Assembly (NCBI RefSeq): GCF_023370775.1
Contig: NZ_JAMCCQ010000001.1
Coordinates: 558,001 to 622,000 of the forward strand
DNA from: Marivita sp. GX14005
GTDB taxonomy: Bacteria; Pseudomonadota; Alphaproteobacteria; Rhodobacterales; Rhodobacteraceae
DNA: 64,000 nt
Reading direction: 5' to 3'
Part shown: positions 11,230 through 21,172 of the stretch, one piece after another
How the letters are laid out: the number at the start of each line of letters is the position of its first letter
Numbering within the stretch: position 1 is the first letter of the stretch
Made by a program: the position numbers and the translations under genes
The notes under the pieces: model-generated
Seen by the model: the letters and a program-made list of their open reading frames with translations, nothing else
The model's database searches: none
Told to the model about the DNA's origin: nothing

Positions 11230-11269
11230 CGCGGTTTCGAAACCGCGCGAAGGTCTTTCGAAAGACCTT
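11230..11269. repeat. Paired perfect palindromes between convergent pgm and sitD
   Basis: Two perfect palindromes lie back to back: an 18-mer at 11230-11247 (arms CGCGGTTTC/GAAACCGCG) and a 20-mer at 11250-11269 (arms AAGGTCTTTC/GAAAGACCTT). Both are centred on TTCGAA. They occupy the gap between two convergent genes and could form two successive hairpins on either transcript. Similar pairs recur at 17335, 21127 and 50819. Likely role: gene-end hairpins for both strands. Confidence 0.75.
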
Positions 11270-11274
11270 GCGCC

Positions 11275-12123
11275 CTATCCGTGCCGAACGCGCAATCGCG
11301 AGGCGCGGCGGGTGATGGCCTGCCGCCGGATAAAGGCGATCAGGAAGAGCATGGTAAGAATGAGGATGATGGTCGGCGCCGGCGCGCTGTCGAGATAGAA
11401 GCTCAGATAGGTGCCCAGCAACATCGCCCCCATGTTGATGATGACCGAAAGCCAGAGCATCGTCGAGAACTTGCGCACCAGCAGGAACGCGATCGCGCCG
11501 GGCGCGATCAGCAAACCGATGGCGAGGATCAAACCTGCGGCGGAGAGCGTCGCGACAATGGCGAGCGACAGCGTGGCGAGAAGTCCGTAATGCAGAAGGC
11601 TCACGCTCAACCCTGATGCCTGTGCCTGCGCTGGATCGAAGCTATGCAGCAGAAGGTCTTTCCACTTGAGCACCAGCACACTGGAAACCAACGCGGAGAT
11701 GACGCCGGCGGTCCAAAGCTCGTAAGCCTCCACCCCGAGCATGTTGCCGAAAAGGATATGATCGAGATGGGCGTTCGTTTCGATCGAGACATAGAGCACG
11801 ATACCGACCGCGAACATTCCCGAAAACACGACGCCCATGACGGTATCCTGTTTGACCCGGCTGTTGGACGCCAGATATCCTGTCGCAACGGCACAGGTCA
11901 TGCCGGCGGCGAAGGCACCAACGAGCAGCGGAATACCGAAAATATAGGCCAGAACGATGCCGGGCAGCACAGCGTGGCTGACCGCGTCACCCATCAAGGC
12001 CCATCCCTTCAGCACCAGAAAGCACGACAACAGCGCCGTCGGAATGGCAACGATCATCGAAATGTAGAACGCGTTCTGCATGAACGCGAAGCGGAACGGC
12101 AGAAGCAGCGTTTCGATATCCAT
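11275..12123 (-). CDS. sitD: Metal ABC transporter permease (second subunit)
   Basis: 282 aa integral membrane protein of the ABC-3 family (ZnuB/SitCD), with about eight hydrophobic segments. The family feature GDAVSHAVLPGIVLAY is visible near residues 45-60. Together with the 12123 gene it forms the channel of a manganese/iron importer. Its ATG overlaps the sitC stop (TGATG). The internal segments resemble sitC but the proteins are clearly distinct, as in SitC/SitD pairs. Confidence 0.88.
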   Translation of the reverse strand: MDIETLLLPFRFAFMQNAFYISMIVAIPTALLSCFLVLKGWALMGDAVSHAVLPGIVLAYIFGIPLLVGAFAAGMTCAVATGYLASNSRVKQDTVMGVVFSGMFAVGIVLYVSIETNAHLDHILFGNMLGVEAYELWTAGVISALVSSVLVLKWKDLLLHSFDPAQAQASGLSVSLLHYGLLATLSLAIVATLSAAGLILAIGLLIAPGAIAFLLVRKFSTMLWLSVIINMGAMLLGTYLSFYLDSAPAPTIILILTMLFLIAFIRRQAITRRASRLRVRHG

Positions 12124-13028
12124 CACGCGCTCTCCTTTGCGAGACTGTCCGAGACGAGACTGTCCGAGGACGGACCGCGACGCAGCGCTTCCCGCGCCTT
12201 GCGCCGTGCCGCAAGAAGCCCGTGCTGCGGGGCGAAGACGAAGGCGGCAAGGAAGACCAGCGTTTGCAACGTGACGATGATCCCGCCCGTTGCGCCGTTC
12301 AGGAAATAGCTGGCATAGGCTCCGGCAAAGCTCGTCAAAACGCCGATGGCCACCGATGTCAGGATCAGCCGCGGGAACCGGTCGCATATCAGATAGGCCG
12401 TCGCGCCCGGCGTGACGACCATCGCGATCACGAGGAACGCGCCCACGGTCTGCATCGCCGCGACGACAGAGGCCGAGAGCAGCACGAAGAACACCGCCTT
12501 GAGCCGTTGCGGGTGCAGCCCGATCGTGCGGGCATGGTTTTCATCGAAGAAAGTGACCATCAGGTCTTTCCACTTCGCCAGCAGGATGGCGAGCGTGACG
12601 AACCCGATCAGCGCGAGTTGCAACGTGTCCTCGGGCGTAATGGCAAGGATATTGCCCATGGTGATCGTCTGGATCGACACCGACATCGGATTGATCGACA
12701 CGATGAAGAGGCCGAGCCCGAAGAAGGACGTGAAGATCAGGCCGATGATCACATCGACCTTGAGCCCAGAGCGTTCCGACAGGAAGAGCATTGCCCCGGC
12801 AGCCAGCCCGCCCGCGATGAACGCGCCAAGTGCGAATGGCAGGCCGAGGATATACGCGCCCGCCACGCCCGGAACGACCGAATGAGACAGCGCGTCGCCG
12901 ATCAGCGACCAGCCCTTGAGCATCAGATAGGAGGAGAGGAACGCGCAGACACCGCCCAGAAGGGCGGAGACCCACATCGCGTTCGCCATGTAGTTATAGG
13001 CGAAGGGTTCCAGCAACACGCCGATCAT
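12123..13028 (-). CDS. sitC: Metal ABC transporter permease (first subunit)
   Basis: 301 aa ABC-3 family permease with eight or so transmembrane segments and the conserved [20 protein letters not shown] serine/charged cytoplasmic tail closes the protein (about residues 275-301). The ATG overlaps the stop of the ATPase gene (ATGA) and its own stop overlaps sitD, so the operon is tightly coupled. The metal could be Mn2+, Fe2+ or Zn2+; Mn2+ is favoured by the whole sitABCD arrangement. Confidence 0.88.
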   Translation of the reverse strand: MIGVLLEPFAYNYMANAMWVSALLGGVCAFLSSYLMLKGWSLIGDALSHSVVPGVAGAYILGLPFALGAFIAGGLAAGAMLFLSERSGLKVDVIIGLIFTSFFGLGLFIVSINPMSVSIQTITMGNILAITPEDTLQLALIGFVTLAILLAKWKDLMVTFFDENHARTIGLHPQRLKAVFFVLLSASVVAAMQTVGAFLVIAMVVTPGATAYLICDRFPRLILTSVAIGVLTSFAGAYASYFLNGATGGIIVTLQTLVFLAAFVFAPQHGLLAARRKAREALRRGPSSDSLVSDSLAKESA

Positions 13029-13951
13029 GTCTTCGCATCCGTGCGCTGGGTCTTGTCGCCATATTGGACGAAGGGGCGTTCATCATCGGTGAAGATCGTC
13101 ACCTCGCGCGCGTCCTCGTCATCGTGCAGCACTTCGCCGCCGAGCGTGAAATGCCGCAAAACGCCACCGAACGCCTCTTCGAGATTGGCACGGGTGAAGG
13201 TGGTATCGGTCGGCCCGTAGCCCAGCACGGTTCCCTTCACCAGAACGGTTCGGTCACAGAATTCCGGCACGGAGCCGAGGTTGTGGGTGGACACGAGCAT
13301 CACCCGCCCCTCGTCGCGCAGTTCGCGCAGCAGGGCGATGATCTGCTCCTCCGTCCTGACGTCGACCCCGGTGAACGGCTCATCGAGCAAGATCACCTGC
13401 CCGTCCTGCGCCAGCGCGCGGGCGAGGAAGACGCGTTTGCGCTGCCCGCCGGAAAGCTCGCCGATCTGGCGATGCCGGAAGTCCTGCATGTTCACGCGCT
13501 GCAGCGCCTGATCGACCGCATCGTGATCGGCCTGTTTCGGGCGCCGCAGGAAGCCCATATGGCCATAGCGGCCCATCATCACCACATCCTCCACGAGAAC
13601 GGGAAAGGCCCAATCCACCTCTTCGGATTGCGGCACATAGGCGACGAAATTCCGCGCCACAGCCTCGCGCACCGGCATGCCGAGGATCCGGATCTCACCG
13701 CTTGCCGCCGGCACGAACCCCATGATCGCCTTGAAGATCGTGGATTTCCCGGCCCCGTTTACGCCGACAAGCGCAGTCACGGTGCCGCGCGGGATCTCGA
13801 AACTCGCATTCCAGAGCGCGGTATGACCGTTGCGATAGGTCACGGTCACGTCCTGCAGCGAAAGCCCAGCGCCGCCAGAATGACCGGCGGCGGCGCTCGA
13901 ATTCTGGCTCTGCTCATCGAGCATGGCGAAATCCTTTGTCATGTGCCTCAT
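13025..13951 (-). CDS. sitB: Metal ABC transporter ATP-binding protein
   Basis: 308 aa ABC ATPase energising the importer. It shows Walker [10 protein letters not shown], signature [14 protein letters not shown], Walker [13 protein letters not shown] and switch histidine STHNLGS. The motif [12 protein letters not shown] is typical of Mn/Zn importer ATPases. The N-terminus has a Ser/Gly-rich stretch before the ABC domain. I take the ATG at 13951 because it overlaps the sitA stop (ATGA); alternatives are at 13942 and 13924. Confidence 0.88.
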   Translation of the reverse strand: MRHMTKDFAMLDEQSQNSSAAAGHSGGAGLSLQDVTVTYRNGHTALWNASFEIPRGTVTALVGVNGAGKSTIFKAIMGFVPAASGEIRILGMPVREAVARNFVAYVPQSEEVDWAFPVLVEDVVMMGRYGHMGFLRRPKQADHDAVDQALQRVNMQDFRHRQIGELSGGQRKRVFLARALAQDGQVILLDEPFTGVDVRTEEQIIALLRELRDEGRVMLVSTHNLGSVPEFCDRTVLVKGTVLGYGPTDTTFTRANLEEAFGGVLRHFTLGGEVLHDDEDAREVTIFTDDERPFVQYGDKTQRTDAKT

Positions 13952-14844
13952 TGCCCGTCTGTCAGCCCATCGACAACGGTGCGCGATGTGACCGTCAGCA
14001 GGTCCAGATAGGTCGGCACCGGCCCATCGGCCATGCTGAGCGAATCGACGTAGAGCTCTCCGCCATAGCGCGCGCCGGTCTCGCGGGCGACCTGCTGCGC
14101 CGGGGCGGTGTTGACGGTGCTTTCGCAGAACACCACCGGGATGTCGTTCTCGCGGACCCCGTCGATGACGCCCCGCACCTCCTGCGGCGTGCCGACCTGA
14201 TCGGCGTTCATCGGCCAGAGATACAGCTCCTTCATCCCGAAATCCCGCGCCAGATAGCTGAACGCGCCTTCGCATGTGACAAGCCAACGCTGGTCCTCGG
14301 GGATGGTTGCAATCGCGTCGCGCAGCGGCTTGATCGTCGCGCGCAGCTCGTCCTTGTAGCGCTCGGCGTTTGCCGCATAGATCTCGGCATTGCCCGGATC
14401 GTGCTCGGAAAAGGCTTTGGCGATGTTGTCGATATAGATCAGCGCATTATCCAGCCCCATCCAGGCGTGCGGGTTCGGTTTCCCCTCATAGCTGCCCGAC
14501 GCGATGGAAATTGGATCGATCCCGTCAGTCAGTGTCACGGACGGAATATCACCGAGATTCGAGACGAATTGTTCGAACCAAAGCTCCAGGTTCATCCCGT
14601 TCCACAGGATGAGGTCGGCATCATAGGCGCGCACTATATCCTGCGGCGTCGGCTCGTAGCCATGGATTTCCGCTCCGGGTTTGGTGATGGAGACCACCTC
14701 GGCCGCGTCGCCAGCGACATTCGCGGCCATGTCGGCAAGCACGGTGAAGGTTGTGACCACCTTCATCCTGTCTTCGGCCGAAGCCGCACCAGTGCAAAGG
14801 CCGAACGTTGCGGCGATGATGATGGCGGTTGAGCGGGGTGTCAT
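13948..14844 (-). CDS. sitA: Manganese/iron ABC transporter substrate-binding protein
   Basis: 298 aa periplasmic metal receptor of cluster A-I (SitA/MntC/PsaA). A Sec signal peptide covers about residues 1-23 (cleavage after ASA). Expected metal ligands are visible: His61 in EIHGYEP, the histidine in NPHAWMG, glutamate in CEGAFSYL and aspartate in LYVDSLS. An internal His-rich loop, diagnostic of zinc receptors (ZnuA), is absent, which favours Mn/Fe. The start follows an AGGAGG site; a longer start at 14892 would put coding sequence over operator-like dyads. Confidence 0.9.
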   Translation of the reverse strand: MTPRSTAIIIAATFGLCTGAASAEDRMKVVTTFTVLADMAANVAGDAAEVVSITKPGAEIHGYEPTPQDIVRAYDADLILWNGMNLELWFEQFVSNLGDIPSVTLTDGIDPISIASGSYEGKPNPHAWMGLDNALIYIDNIAKAFSEHDPGNAEIYAANAERYKDELRATIKPLRDAIATIPEDQRWLVTCEGAFSYLARDFGMKELYLWPMNADQVGTPQEVRGVIDGVRENDIPVVFCESTVNTAPAQQVARETGARYGGELYVDSLSMADGPVPTYLDLLTVTSRTVVDGLTDGQ

Positions 14845-14886
14845 GGACGATCCTCCTTGCAGCGGTATGACAGGTTCGATCTGCAC

Positions 14887-14932
14887 ATGCAAATCACTCG
14901 CAACAACATATGATTTTGCGAACGACTCGCAA
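14887..14932 (-). promoter_or_regulatory. Two tandem 17-bp operator-like dyads before sitA
   Basis: Two related dyads lie 43-88 bp upstream of the sitA start: ATGCAAATCACTCGCAA at 14887-14903 and TTGCGAACGACTCGCAA at 14916-14932 (plus-strand reading). They agree at 13 of 17 positions and begin 29 bp apart. On the sitA strand, TTGCGA at the second site and TATGTT 16 bp later could be -35/-10 elements, so the dyads would overlap the promoter. The layout fits repression by a Fur-family manganese regulator (Mur) or MntR; the regulator is inferred. Confidence 0.6.
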
Positions 14933-15026
14933 CTGGAAAGTTCGGTTTAACATAGGGAAGACTTTCACATGCACAGCGCCACACGCTCGGCAAGCTGCGG
15001 ATACATCGCGAATCTTGAGGATACAG

Positions 15027-15102
15027 TGGTGAGCCGTGCAGGATTCGAACCTGCGACCCACTGATTAAAAGTCAGTTGCTCTACCAACTGAGCTAACGGC
15101 CC
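15027..15102 (-). tRNA. tRNA-Lys (anticodon UUU)
   Basis: A complete cloverleaf can be drawn: acceptor stem GGGCCGT/ACGGCTC, D arm AGCTC-AGTTGGTA-GAGC, anticodon stem ACTGA/TCAGT with loop CTTTTAA (anticodon TTT), variable loop, and T arm GCAGG-TTCGAAT-CCTGC. The 3' CCA is encoded in the DNA (15027-15029). Anticodon UUU reads AAA/AAG lysine codons. No RNA gene neighbours it. Confidence 0.97.
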
Positions 15103-15112
15103 ACTGGCGCGG

Positions 15113-15141
15113 TGTCTAGAAAGAGGGCGGTTGGCGGTCAA
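15113..15141 (-). promoter_or_regulatory. Likely sigma-70 promoter of tRNA-Lys
   Basis: On the minus strand, TTGACC (15136-15141) is followed after 17 bp by TAGACA (15113-15118; or CTAGAC at 16 bp), about 10-15 bp before the first tRNA base. The TTGAC element with a loosely conserved -10 is usual for strong alphaproteobacterial stable-RNA promoters. Confidence 0.55.
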
Positions 15142-15243
15142 CCCCAAAAAAACGACATTCCTTCATGGAGATGAATTTTCCGCCCTTCCGCAGGCTGGAA
15201 AGATACCCTCGGGGCGCGTATATCCGCGCGGATGGTGGACCAG

Positions 15244-16071
15244 ATGGCGAACGGCCTTTCTTTCATGAAAATGCACGGGCTCGGCAATGATTTTGTCGTG
15301 CTGGATCTGCGCGACTCGGACAGGCAGATGACGCCCGGTCTGGCGCGCGCCATCGGGGATCGGCATTGCGGCGTCGGATTCGACCAATTGGCCATTCTGT
15401 CGCGCAGCGGCGATGGCGCGACGGCGCGGCTGGTGTTCTATAACGCGGATGGTTCGACCTCGGCAGCCTGCGGGAACGCCACACGATGCATTGCCCGGCA
15501 TCTGATGGACGAATCGGGCGCTGCGGAAGCGATCCTGACGACAGAGCGCGGACAGCTTTTCGCGCGCGATGCCGGGAACGGATTGACGTCTGTGAACATG
15601 GGACAGCCGCAGCTCGATTGGCGCGATGTGCCCTTGGCCTCGGCCTTGGACACGCTGGAGCTTCCCATTGAAGGCACGCCGGTCGCGACCGGCATGGGAA
15701 ACCCGCATTGCACGTTCTTCGTGGAGGATGCCGAGGGTGTCGATCTTGAAACGCGGGGGGCCGAGATCGAGCATCATCCGCTTTTCCCCGAGCGCACGAA
15801 TGTGCAATTCGCCAGCCTCGTCGGCCGGGATCATCTTCGGATGCGCGTCTGGGAACGCGGTGTCGGCGTGACGCTTGCCTCCGGCTCATCCTCCTGCGCG
15901 ACGGCGGTTGCCGCCGCGCGGCGCGGGTTGACCGGACGGCGGGTGACGATCGACCTCGATGGCGGGCGGATCGAAATCGATTGGCGCGATGACGGTGTCT
16001 GGATGACAGGGCCGACCACGCATGTGTTTACCGGCCGGCTCATGCCCGAATGGCTGGAGGCACATTCATGA
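15244..16071 (+). CDS. dapF: Diaminopimelate epimerase
   Basis: 275 aa PLP-independent epimerase converting LL- to meso-diaminopimelate for lysine and peptidoglycan. Both catalytic cysteines are present: Cys76 in CGNATRC and Cys218 in [21 protein letters not shown] marks the N-terminus. The ATG at 15244 is chosen; an in-frame GTG lies four codons upstream. The stop overlaps the mtaB start (ATGA), so the two are coupled. Confidence 0.95.
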   Translation: MANGLSFMKMHGLGNDFVVLDLRDSDRQMTPGLARAIGDRHCGVGFDQLAILSRSGDGATARLVFYNADGSTSAACGNATRCIARHLMDESGAAEAILTTERGQLFARDAGNGLTSVNMGQPQLDWRDVPLASALDTLELPIEGTPVATGMGNPHCTFFVEDAEGVDLETRGAEIEHHPLFPERTNVQFASLVGRDHLRMRVWERGVGVTLASGSSSCATAVAAARRGLTGRRVTIDLDGGRIEIDWRDDGVWMTGPTTHVFTGRLMPEWLEAHS

Positions 16072-17321
16072 GCGCGCCGAAATTCACCACCCTGGGCTGC
16101 CGGCTCAACGCATACGAGACCGAGGCGATGAAGGATCTTGCCGCACAGGCGGGCGTCCGCGATGCGGTGATCGTGAACACCTGCGCGGTCACGTCCGAAG
16201 CGGTGCGCAAGGCGCGGCAGGAAATCCGCAAACTGCGGCGCGAGAACCCGGACGCGAAGCTCATCGTCACCGGCTGTGCCGCGCAGACGGAGCCCGAGAC
16301 CTTCAGCGCGATGGCCGAAGTGGATGCCGTGATCGGCAATACCGAGAAGATGACGCCGGGCACCTGGAATGGCCTCGCCGCGGATTTTATCGGCGACACA
16401 GAGACTGTGCAGGTCAACGACATCATGTCCGTCACGGAAACCGCACAGCATCTCATCGACGGGTTCGGCACCCGCAGCCGCGCCTATGTGCAGGTTCAGA
16501 ACGGCTGCGATCATCGCTGCACCTTCTGCATCATCCCCTATGGCCGCGGCAACTCGCGGTCGGTGCCTGCGGGCGTGATCGTGGACCAGATCAAGCGGCT
16601 GGTGGACAAGGGCTTCAACGAGGTCGTGCTGACCGGCGTGGATCTTACGAGCTGGGGTGCCGACTTGCCCGCACAGCCCAAGCTGGGCGATCTGGTCATG
16701 CGCATCCTCAAGCTGGTGCCGGACCTGCCGCGCCTGCGGATCAGTTCGATCGATTCGATCGAGGTGGACGAGAACCTGATGCAGGCCATCGCCACCGAGC
16801 CGCGCCTGATGCCCCATCTGCACCTGAGCCTGCAACATGGCGACGACCTGATCCTGAAACGCATGAAACGGCGACACCTGCGCGATGATGCAATCCGTTT
16901 CGCGGAAGACGCACGCGCGCTGCGCCCAGACATGACCTTCGGCGCCGATATCATCGCCGGCTTTCCGACAGAGACCGAGGCGCATTTCGACAATTCGCTG
17001 AAATTGGTCGAGGAATGTCATCTGACGTGGCTGCATGTCTTTCCCTATTCGCCGCGGCAGGGCACGCCTGCCGCGCGGATGCCGCAGGTGGGCGGCCGCG
17101 CGATCAAGGAGCGCGCCGCGCGGCTTCGGGCGGCGGGCGCTGCGGCTGTCACGCGGCACCTGATCGCGCAACATGGCTGCGCGCATCGCGTCCTGATGGA
17201 AGCGCCGGATATGGGCCGGACCGAGCAATTCGCCGAAGTCCGCTTCGCCACTCCGCAGCCGGTCGGGCAGATCGTGGCGACGACGATTTCGGGACATGAC
17301 GGTCAGCGCCTGAAAGCCTGA
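16068..17321 (+). CDS. mtaB: tRNA t6A37 methylthiotransferase
   Basis: 417 aa radical-SAM methylthiotransferase that adds a methylthio group to t6A at position 37 of ANN-decoding tRNAs. The N-terminal UPF0004 domain has cysteines in [14 protein letters not shown] and VTGCAAQ; the radical-SAM cluster is Cys147, Cys151, Cys154 (CDHRCTFC). [10 protein letters not shown] and the short C-terminus are of the MtaB subclass rather than MiaB. Start ATG overlaps the dapF stop. It is one of two methylthiotransferases in this window (see rimO). Confidence 0.92.
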   Translation: MSAPKFTTLGCRLNAYETEAMKDLAAQAGVRDAVIVNTCAVTSEAVRKARQEIRKLRRENPDAKLIVTGCAAQTEPETFSAMAEVDAVIGNTEKMTPGTWNGLAADFIGDTETVQVNDIMSVTETAQHLIDGFGTRSRAYVQVQNGCDHRCTFCIIPYGRGNSRSVPAGVIVDQIKRLVDKGFNEVVLTGVDLTSWGADLPAQPKLGDLVMRILKLVPDLPRLRISSIDSIEVDENLMQAIATEPRLMPHLHLSLQHGDDLILKRMKRRHLRDDAIRFAEDARALRPDMTFGADIIAGFPTETEAHFDNSLKLVEECHLTWLHVFPYSPRQGTPAARMPQVGGRAIKERAARLRAAGAAAVTRHLIAQHGCAHRVLMEAPDMGRTEQFAEVRFATPQPVGQIVATTISGHDGQRLKA

Positions 17322-17334
17322 CCCCGGCGCGGGG

Positions 17335-17375
17335 CGTTTCCGAAGGTCGGAAACGCGCGATGCGTCGACGCATCG
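17335..17375. repeat. Paired palindromes after mtaB
   Basis: Two hairpin-forming palindromes follow the mtaB stop: CGTTTCCGA-AGG-TCGGAAACG (17335-17355) and a perfect 18-mer with arms CGATGCGTC/GACGCATCG (17358-17375). GGGGC before and GGCCCC after could add an outer stem. The second shares CGATGC/GCATCG arms with the element after rimO. Confidence 0.7.
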
Positions 17376-17435
17376 TGGCCCCGAAACCGCCGCAGGTGCA
17401 TTGCACGGCCGCGGCATTTCGGTCAAAACGACCGA

Positions 17436-18131
17436 ATGACTTTACACACCCGCGCCCTGCTCGTTCATCTTTTCACCGCCACTGGCGCCGTGTTCGCCAT
17501 GCTCGCCCTGCTCGCCGCCGCGCAGGAGGAATGGTCGATCATGTTCCTGTGGCTGGTCGTGGCCTTCGCCGTAGACGGGATCGACGGCCCTTTGGCGCGA
17601 AAATACAACGTCAAGACGAACGCGCCGCGGTTCGACGGCGAATTGCTCGATCTGATCATCGACTATCTGACCTATGTGTTCATCCCGGCCTTCGCGCTCT
17701 TTCAGTCGGGGCTCCTGCCCGGCTGGACCGGATGGTTCGCGATCATCGTCATCACTTTCGCATCCGCGCTCTATTTCGCGGACAGCCGGATGAAGACGGC
17801 GGACAATTCCTTCAACGGATTTCCGGGCGCGTGGAACATGCTGGTGCTCGTCCTCTTCGCGATAGAGCCGAATTTCTGGGTCTCGCTGGTTCTGGTCGCG
17901 CTTCTCGCGGTGGCCATGTTCCTGCCGCTCAAGTTCATCCATCCCGTGCGCACGGAGCGTTGGCGCGCGCTGTCCCTGCCGATCGCCCTGGGCTGGACGT
18001 TTTTCGCCGGTTGGGCCGCGTGGGTCGATTTCCACCCCGAAAGCTGGGCGCATTGGGGGCTGGTGGCCACGTCGGTCTATCTCATCCTCGTGGGCATCGT
18101 GCAGCAGATCGTGCCCGAGCGGCGGGGCTGA
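17436..18131 (+). CDS. pcs: Phosphatidylcholine synthase
   Basis: 231 aa multi-pass membrane enzyme of the CDP-alcohol phosphotransferase family that condenses CDP-diacylglycerol with choline. The catalytic motif is the Pcs variant around residues 47-75: DGIDGPLARKYNVKTNAPRF, then DGELLDLIIDYLTY, with the expected aspartates. About seven hydrophobic segments. Pcs-made phosphatidylcholine is typical of alphaproteobacteria. It is read alone from the plus strand between mtaB and an ABC-2 permease on the other strand. Confidence 0.92.
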   Translation: MTLHTRALLVHLFTATGAVFAMLALLAAAQEEWSIMFLWLVVAFAVDGIDGPLARKYNVKTNAPRFDGELLDLIIDYLTYVFIPAFALFQSGLLPGWTGWFAIIVITFASALYFADSRMKTADNSFNGFPGAWNMLVLVLFAIEPNFWVSLVLVALLAVAMFLPLKFIHPVRTERWRALSLPIALGWTFFAGWAAWVDFHPESWAHWGLVATSVYLILVGIVQQIVPERRG

Positions 18132-18135
18132 GCGC

Positions 18136-18945
18136 TTACGCCTTGAGCCGATAGCCTTTGCGGAAGAGCCACCACGCGACGAGGCACACCGCGACGGTCG
18201 TGACGACGGACACCGCCGCGCCCAGAACAGGGCTGCTGTCGGAGACATCGAGAAGCCCCCAGCGCGCCCCGTCGATCAGATAGAAGATCGGGTTGAGATG
18301 CGTGATCTGGTTGAGCACCGGCGGCAGCGCATCGACGGAATAGAACGTGCCGGACAGGAAGGCGAGCGGCGTGACGATGAAATTGGTGATCGCGGCCATT
18401 TGATCGAACTTCTCGGCATAGATCCCGGCGACCATTCCGATGGCCGAAAGCAGAGCCGCGCCGATGATGACGAAGAACAGCGCAACGAACGGATGCTGCG
18501 GCACGATCCCGACAAAGAGCCAGAGAGCCGCGGCGATAGCCAGAGCCACGATGAGTCCGCGCGCGATGCCGCCGGCCAGATAGCCAAGCACCAGCTCGCC
18601 GGCCGACAGCGGCGGCATCAGCGTATCGACGATATTGCCCTGCACTTTCGACACGACGATGGAAGAAGACGTATTGGCAAAGGCGTTCTGGATCACCGTC
18701 ATCATCAGTATACCCGGCCCGATGAAGGTGGTGAAATCCACGCCCATCACATCGCCCCGGCGCGGGCCGATGGCGATGGTGAAGATCACCACGAACAGCC
18801 CGGCCGTCACCAGCGGTGCCAGAAGCGTCTGCGTCCACACCTTGATGAAGCGGAGGATCTCGCGCTCCGCCAGCGTGTAGAGCCCCATCCAGTTGATCCG
18901 CCCGAAGCGGCGTTCCTGCGTTACCTGTTGCCCGCTGCCCTGCAT
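18136..18945 (-). CDS. ABC-2 type transporter permease
   Basis: 269 aa membrane protein of the ABC-2 family with six hydrophobic segments. Family features include IGPGILMMTVIQNAFANTSSS, FLSGTFYSVDALPPVLNQI and LNPIFYLIDGARWG. Members export drugs, polysaccharides or lipids together with an ATPase, but no ATPase gene is adjacent here, so its partner must be elsewhere. The ATG at 18945 is the first plausible start; the frame stays open further upstream, inside gcrA on the other strand, but without family similarity. Confidence 0.85.
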   Translation of the reverse strand: MQGSGQQVTQERRFGRINWMGLYTLAEREILRFIKVWTQTLLAPLVTAGLFVVIFTIAIGPRRGDVMGVDFTTFIGPGILMMTVIQNAFANTSSSIVVSKVQGNIVDTLMPPLSAGELVLGYLAGGIARGLIVALAIAAALWLFVGIVPQHPFVALFFVIIGAALLSAIGMVAGIYAEKFDQMAAITNFIVTPLAFLSGTFYSVDALPPVLNQITHLNPIFYLIDGARWGLLDVSDSSPVLGAAVSVVTTVAVCLVAWWLFRKGYRLKA

Positions 18946-19068
18946 CACCAAGCCTCTTTGCACCTCTGCGCGGGTTGTAACTTCGCCGCGCATGATTAGA
19001 ATAAGGATCGACTTAGATCGTATGGGCGGCCAACGCAAACGGGCCGCTCTTTTTGATGGAGGGCGCGG

Positions 19069-19647
19069 ATGTCCTGGACCGATGAACGTGTTGAACTGCT
19101 CAAGAAGATGTGGGGCGAGGGGCAGTCTGCCAGCCAGATCGCCAAGGAACTGGGCGGTGTGACGCGCAATGCCGTGATCGGCAAGGTGCACCGGCTCGGC
19201 CTGTCCAATCGCGCCGGCGCGGCCGGTCCGACCCCGGCCAAGCCCGAACCGAAGCCGGCAAAGCCCGAAGCCAAGGCCAAGCCCGCGCCGAAGGCTGCCC
19301 CGGCCAAACCGGCGGCGCCCGAAACGGTGATGGAAACGCAATCGGCCACGCCTCAAGCTTCCCCGCGCAAGCAGATCATCCCGGCCGGCCAACCACTGCC
19401 GCCACAGCCTTCGGCCAACGAGATCAGCCCGGAAGCGCTGGCCAAGGTCAACGCGGTCGAGAAGAAGGCCAAGAAACTATCGCTGATGGAACTGACGGAG
19501 CGCACCTGCAAATGGCCCGTCGGCGATCCGGCAACGCCGAATTTCTGGTTCTGCGGCCTGCCGGTGCAGCAGGGCAAACCCTATTGCGAGGCGCATGTCG
19601 GCGTCGCGTTCCAACCCATGAGCTCGCGCCGGGATCGTCGGCGCTAG
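19069..19647 (+). CDS. gcrA: GcrA cell-cycle transcription factor
   Basis: 192 aa regulator conserved in alphaproteobacteria. The N-terminal DNA-binding segment (MSWTDERVELLKKMWGEGQS, SASQIAKELGGVTRNAVIGK) is followed by a Pro/Ala/Lys-rich linker (about 50-90) and the C-terminal zone with CKWPVGDP, FWFCG and GKPYCEAH. In Caulobacter, GcrA binds RNA polymerase with sigma-70 and responds to CcrM methylation at GANTC sites; this is known of the family rather than shown here. The gene is monocistronic and divergent from the ABC-2 permease. Confidence 0.95.
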   Translation: MSWTDERVELLKKMWGEGQSASQIAKELGGVTRNAVIGKVHRLGLSNRAGAAGPTPAKPEPKPAKPEAKAKPAPKAAPAKPAAPETVMETQSATPQASPRKQIIPAGQPLPPQPSANEISPEALAKVNAVEKKAKKLSLMELTERTCKWPVGDPATPNFWFCGLPVQQGKPYCEAHVGVAFQPMSSRRDRRR

Positions 19648-19763
19648 GGTCGCGGTTCGGTTTCGGGGGTCTCGGGCGCGATCCGCCGATCCCCAGGCCC
19701 ACCTGACCTTCACAAACGCGTTTCGCTCTTCCCCATCGCCCCGGCGGGCCTTATACGCCGCCC

Positions 19764-21125
19764 ATGTCTCAAAACCCGCCTTCCCTGCGCCCCGATCTGG
19801 CCCCCATGGCCCGCATCGCGGAAACGCCCCGTTCCGGTCAGCCGCTTATCGGCATGGTCTCGCTCGGCTGCCCGAAAGCGCTTGTCGATTCCGAACGTAT
19901 CCTGACGCGGCTGCGCGCCGAAGGATACGGGATCAGCCCCGACTATTCGGGCGCCGATGCGGTGATCGTGAACACCTGCGGCTTTCTGGATTCCGCCAAG
20001 GCCGAAAGCCTCGACGCGATCGGCGAGGCGCTGAATGAAAACGGCAAGGTGATCGTCACCGGCTGCCTTGGAGCCGAGCCGGACTACATCACAGGCGCGC
20101 ATCCAAAGGTTCTTGCCGTGACCGGCCCGCACCAATACGAACAGGTGCTGGACGCGGTGCATAAGGCGGTCCCGCCCTCGCCCGACCCGTTCGTCGATCT
20201 GCTTCCCGCCTCCGGCGTCAGCCTGACACCCCGGCATTACAGCTATCTGAAGATCTCCGAAGGCTGCAATCACGCTTGCAAGTTCTGCATCATCCCCGAC
20301 ATGCGCGGCAAGCTCACCTCGCGCCCGTCCCGTGCCGTGCTGCGCGAGGCGGAAAAGCTGGTCGAGAGCGGGGTGAAGGAGCTTCTGGTCATCTCTCAGG
20401 ACACCTCGGCCTATGGCACGGATTGGAAGGACCGGGAGGACAAGTTTCCCATCCTGCCGCTCGCCCGCGATCTGGGCAGGCTCGGCGCTTGGGTGCGGAT
20501 GCATTACGTCTACCCCTATCCTCATGTGCGCGATCTGGTGCCGCTCATGGCCGATGGGCTGATCCTGCCGTATCTCGACATTCCGTTTCAGCACGCGCAC
20601 CCGGACACGCTCCGCCGCATGGCGCGCCCCGCCGCTTCGGCCCGCACGCTGGACGAGATCGCCGCCTGGCGCGAAATTTGCCCGGACATCACGCTGCGCT
20701 CCACCTTCATCGTCGGCTATCCGGGCGAAACCGAAGAAGAGTTCCAGACGCTTCTCGATTGGCTGGAGGAAGCGCAGCTCGACCGGGTCGGGTGCTTCCA
20801 ATACGAAAACGTCGCCGGTGCGCGATCCGCCGCGCTTCCGGGTCATGTGCCTGATGAGGTCAAACAGGATCGCTGGAACCGCTTCATGGAAACGGCGCAA
20901 GCGATTTCCGAGGCGAAGCTGGCCGCGAAGCTCGGTCAGCGGCTCGAAGTGATCGTGGACGAGATCGACGAAGACGGGATCGCCACCTGCCGTACGAAAG
21001 CCGACGCGCCGGAAATCGACGGCAACCTCTTTATCGACGAGGGCACCGACGCGCTGAATGTCGGGGAGATCGTCACGGTCGAGGTGGACGAGGCCGGTGA
21101 ATACGATCTCTGGGGCAGGCTCTAG
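19764..21125 (+). CDS. rimO: Ribosomal protein S12 methylthiotransferase
   Basis: 453 aa radical-SAM enzyme that methylthiolates Asp88 of ribosomal protein S12. The N-terminal domain has cysteines in [22 protein letters not shown] and VTGCLGAEP; the radical-SAM cysteines are Cys168, Cys172, Cys175 (CNHACKFC). The C-terminal TRAM domain occupies about 385-450. [12 protein letters not shown] is diagnostic for RimO against MiaB/MtaB. Preceded by gcrA with about 115 bp between. Confidence 0.95.
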   Translation: MSQNPPSLRPDLAPMARIAETPRSGQPLIGMVSLGCPKALVDSERILTRLRAEGYGISPDYSGADAVIVNTCGFLDSAKAESLDAIGEALNENGKVIVTGCLGAEPDYITGAHPKVLAVTGPHQYEQVLDAVHKAVPPSPDPFVDLLPASGVSLTPRHYSYLKISEGCNHACKFCIIPDMRGKLTSRPSRAVLREAEKLVESGVKELLVISQDTSAYGTDWKDREDKFPILPLARDLGRLGAWVRMHYVYPYPHVRDLVPLMADGLILPYLDIPFQHAHPDTLRRMARPAASARTLDEIAAWREICPDITLRSTFIVGYPGETEEEFQTLLDWLEEAQLDRVGCFQYENVAGARSAALPGHVPDEVKQDRWNRFMETAQAISEAKLAAKLGQRLEVIVDEIDEDGIATCRTKADAPEIDGNLFIDEGTDALNVGEIVTVEVDEAGEYDLWGRL

Positions 21126-21126
21126 A

Positions 21127-21172
21127 ACCACGATGCGCCAGAGCATCGTGGTCTTTCCGTAACGGAAAGACC
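21127..21172. repeat. Overlapping paired hairpins after rimO
   Basis: ACCACGATGC-gccaga-GCATCGTGGT (21127-21152) overlaps GGTCTTTCCG-taa-CGGAAAGACC (21150-21172) by three bases. The pair starts two bases after the rimO stop and ends on the stop of the convergent IMPACT-family gene. Its arms match elements at 17358 (CGATGC) and 11250 (GGTCTTTC), tying these sites into one family. Confidence 0.7.

Noticed and set aside
11230..11269. CRISPR or attachment-site origin for the paired palindromes
   Set aside because: No repeated spacers, no cas genes, no integrase, and the palindromes are unique pairs at gene ends.
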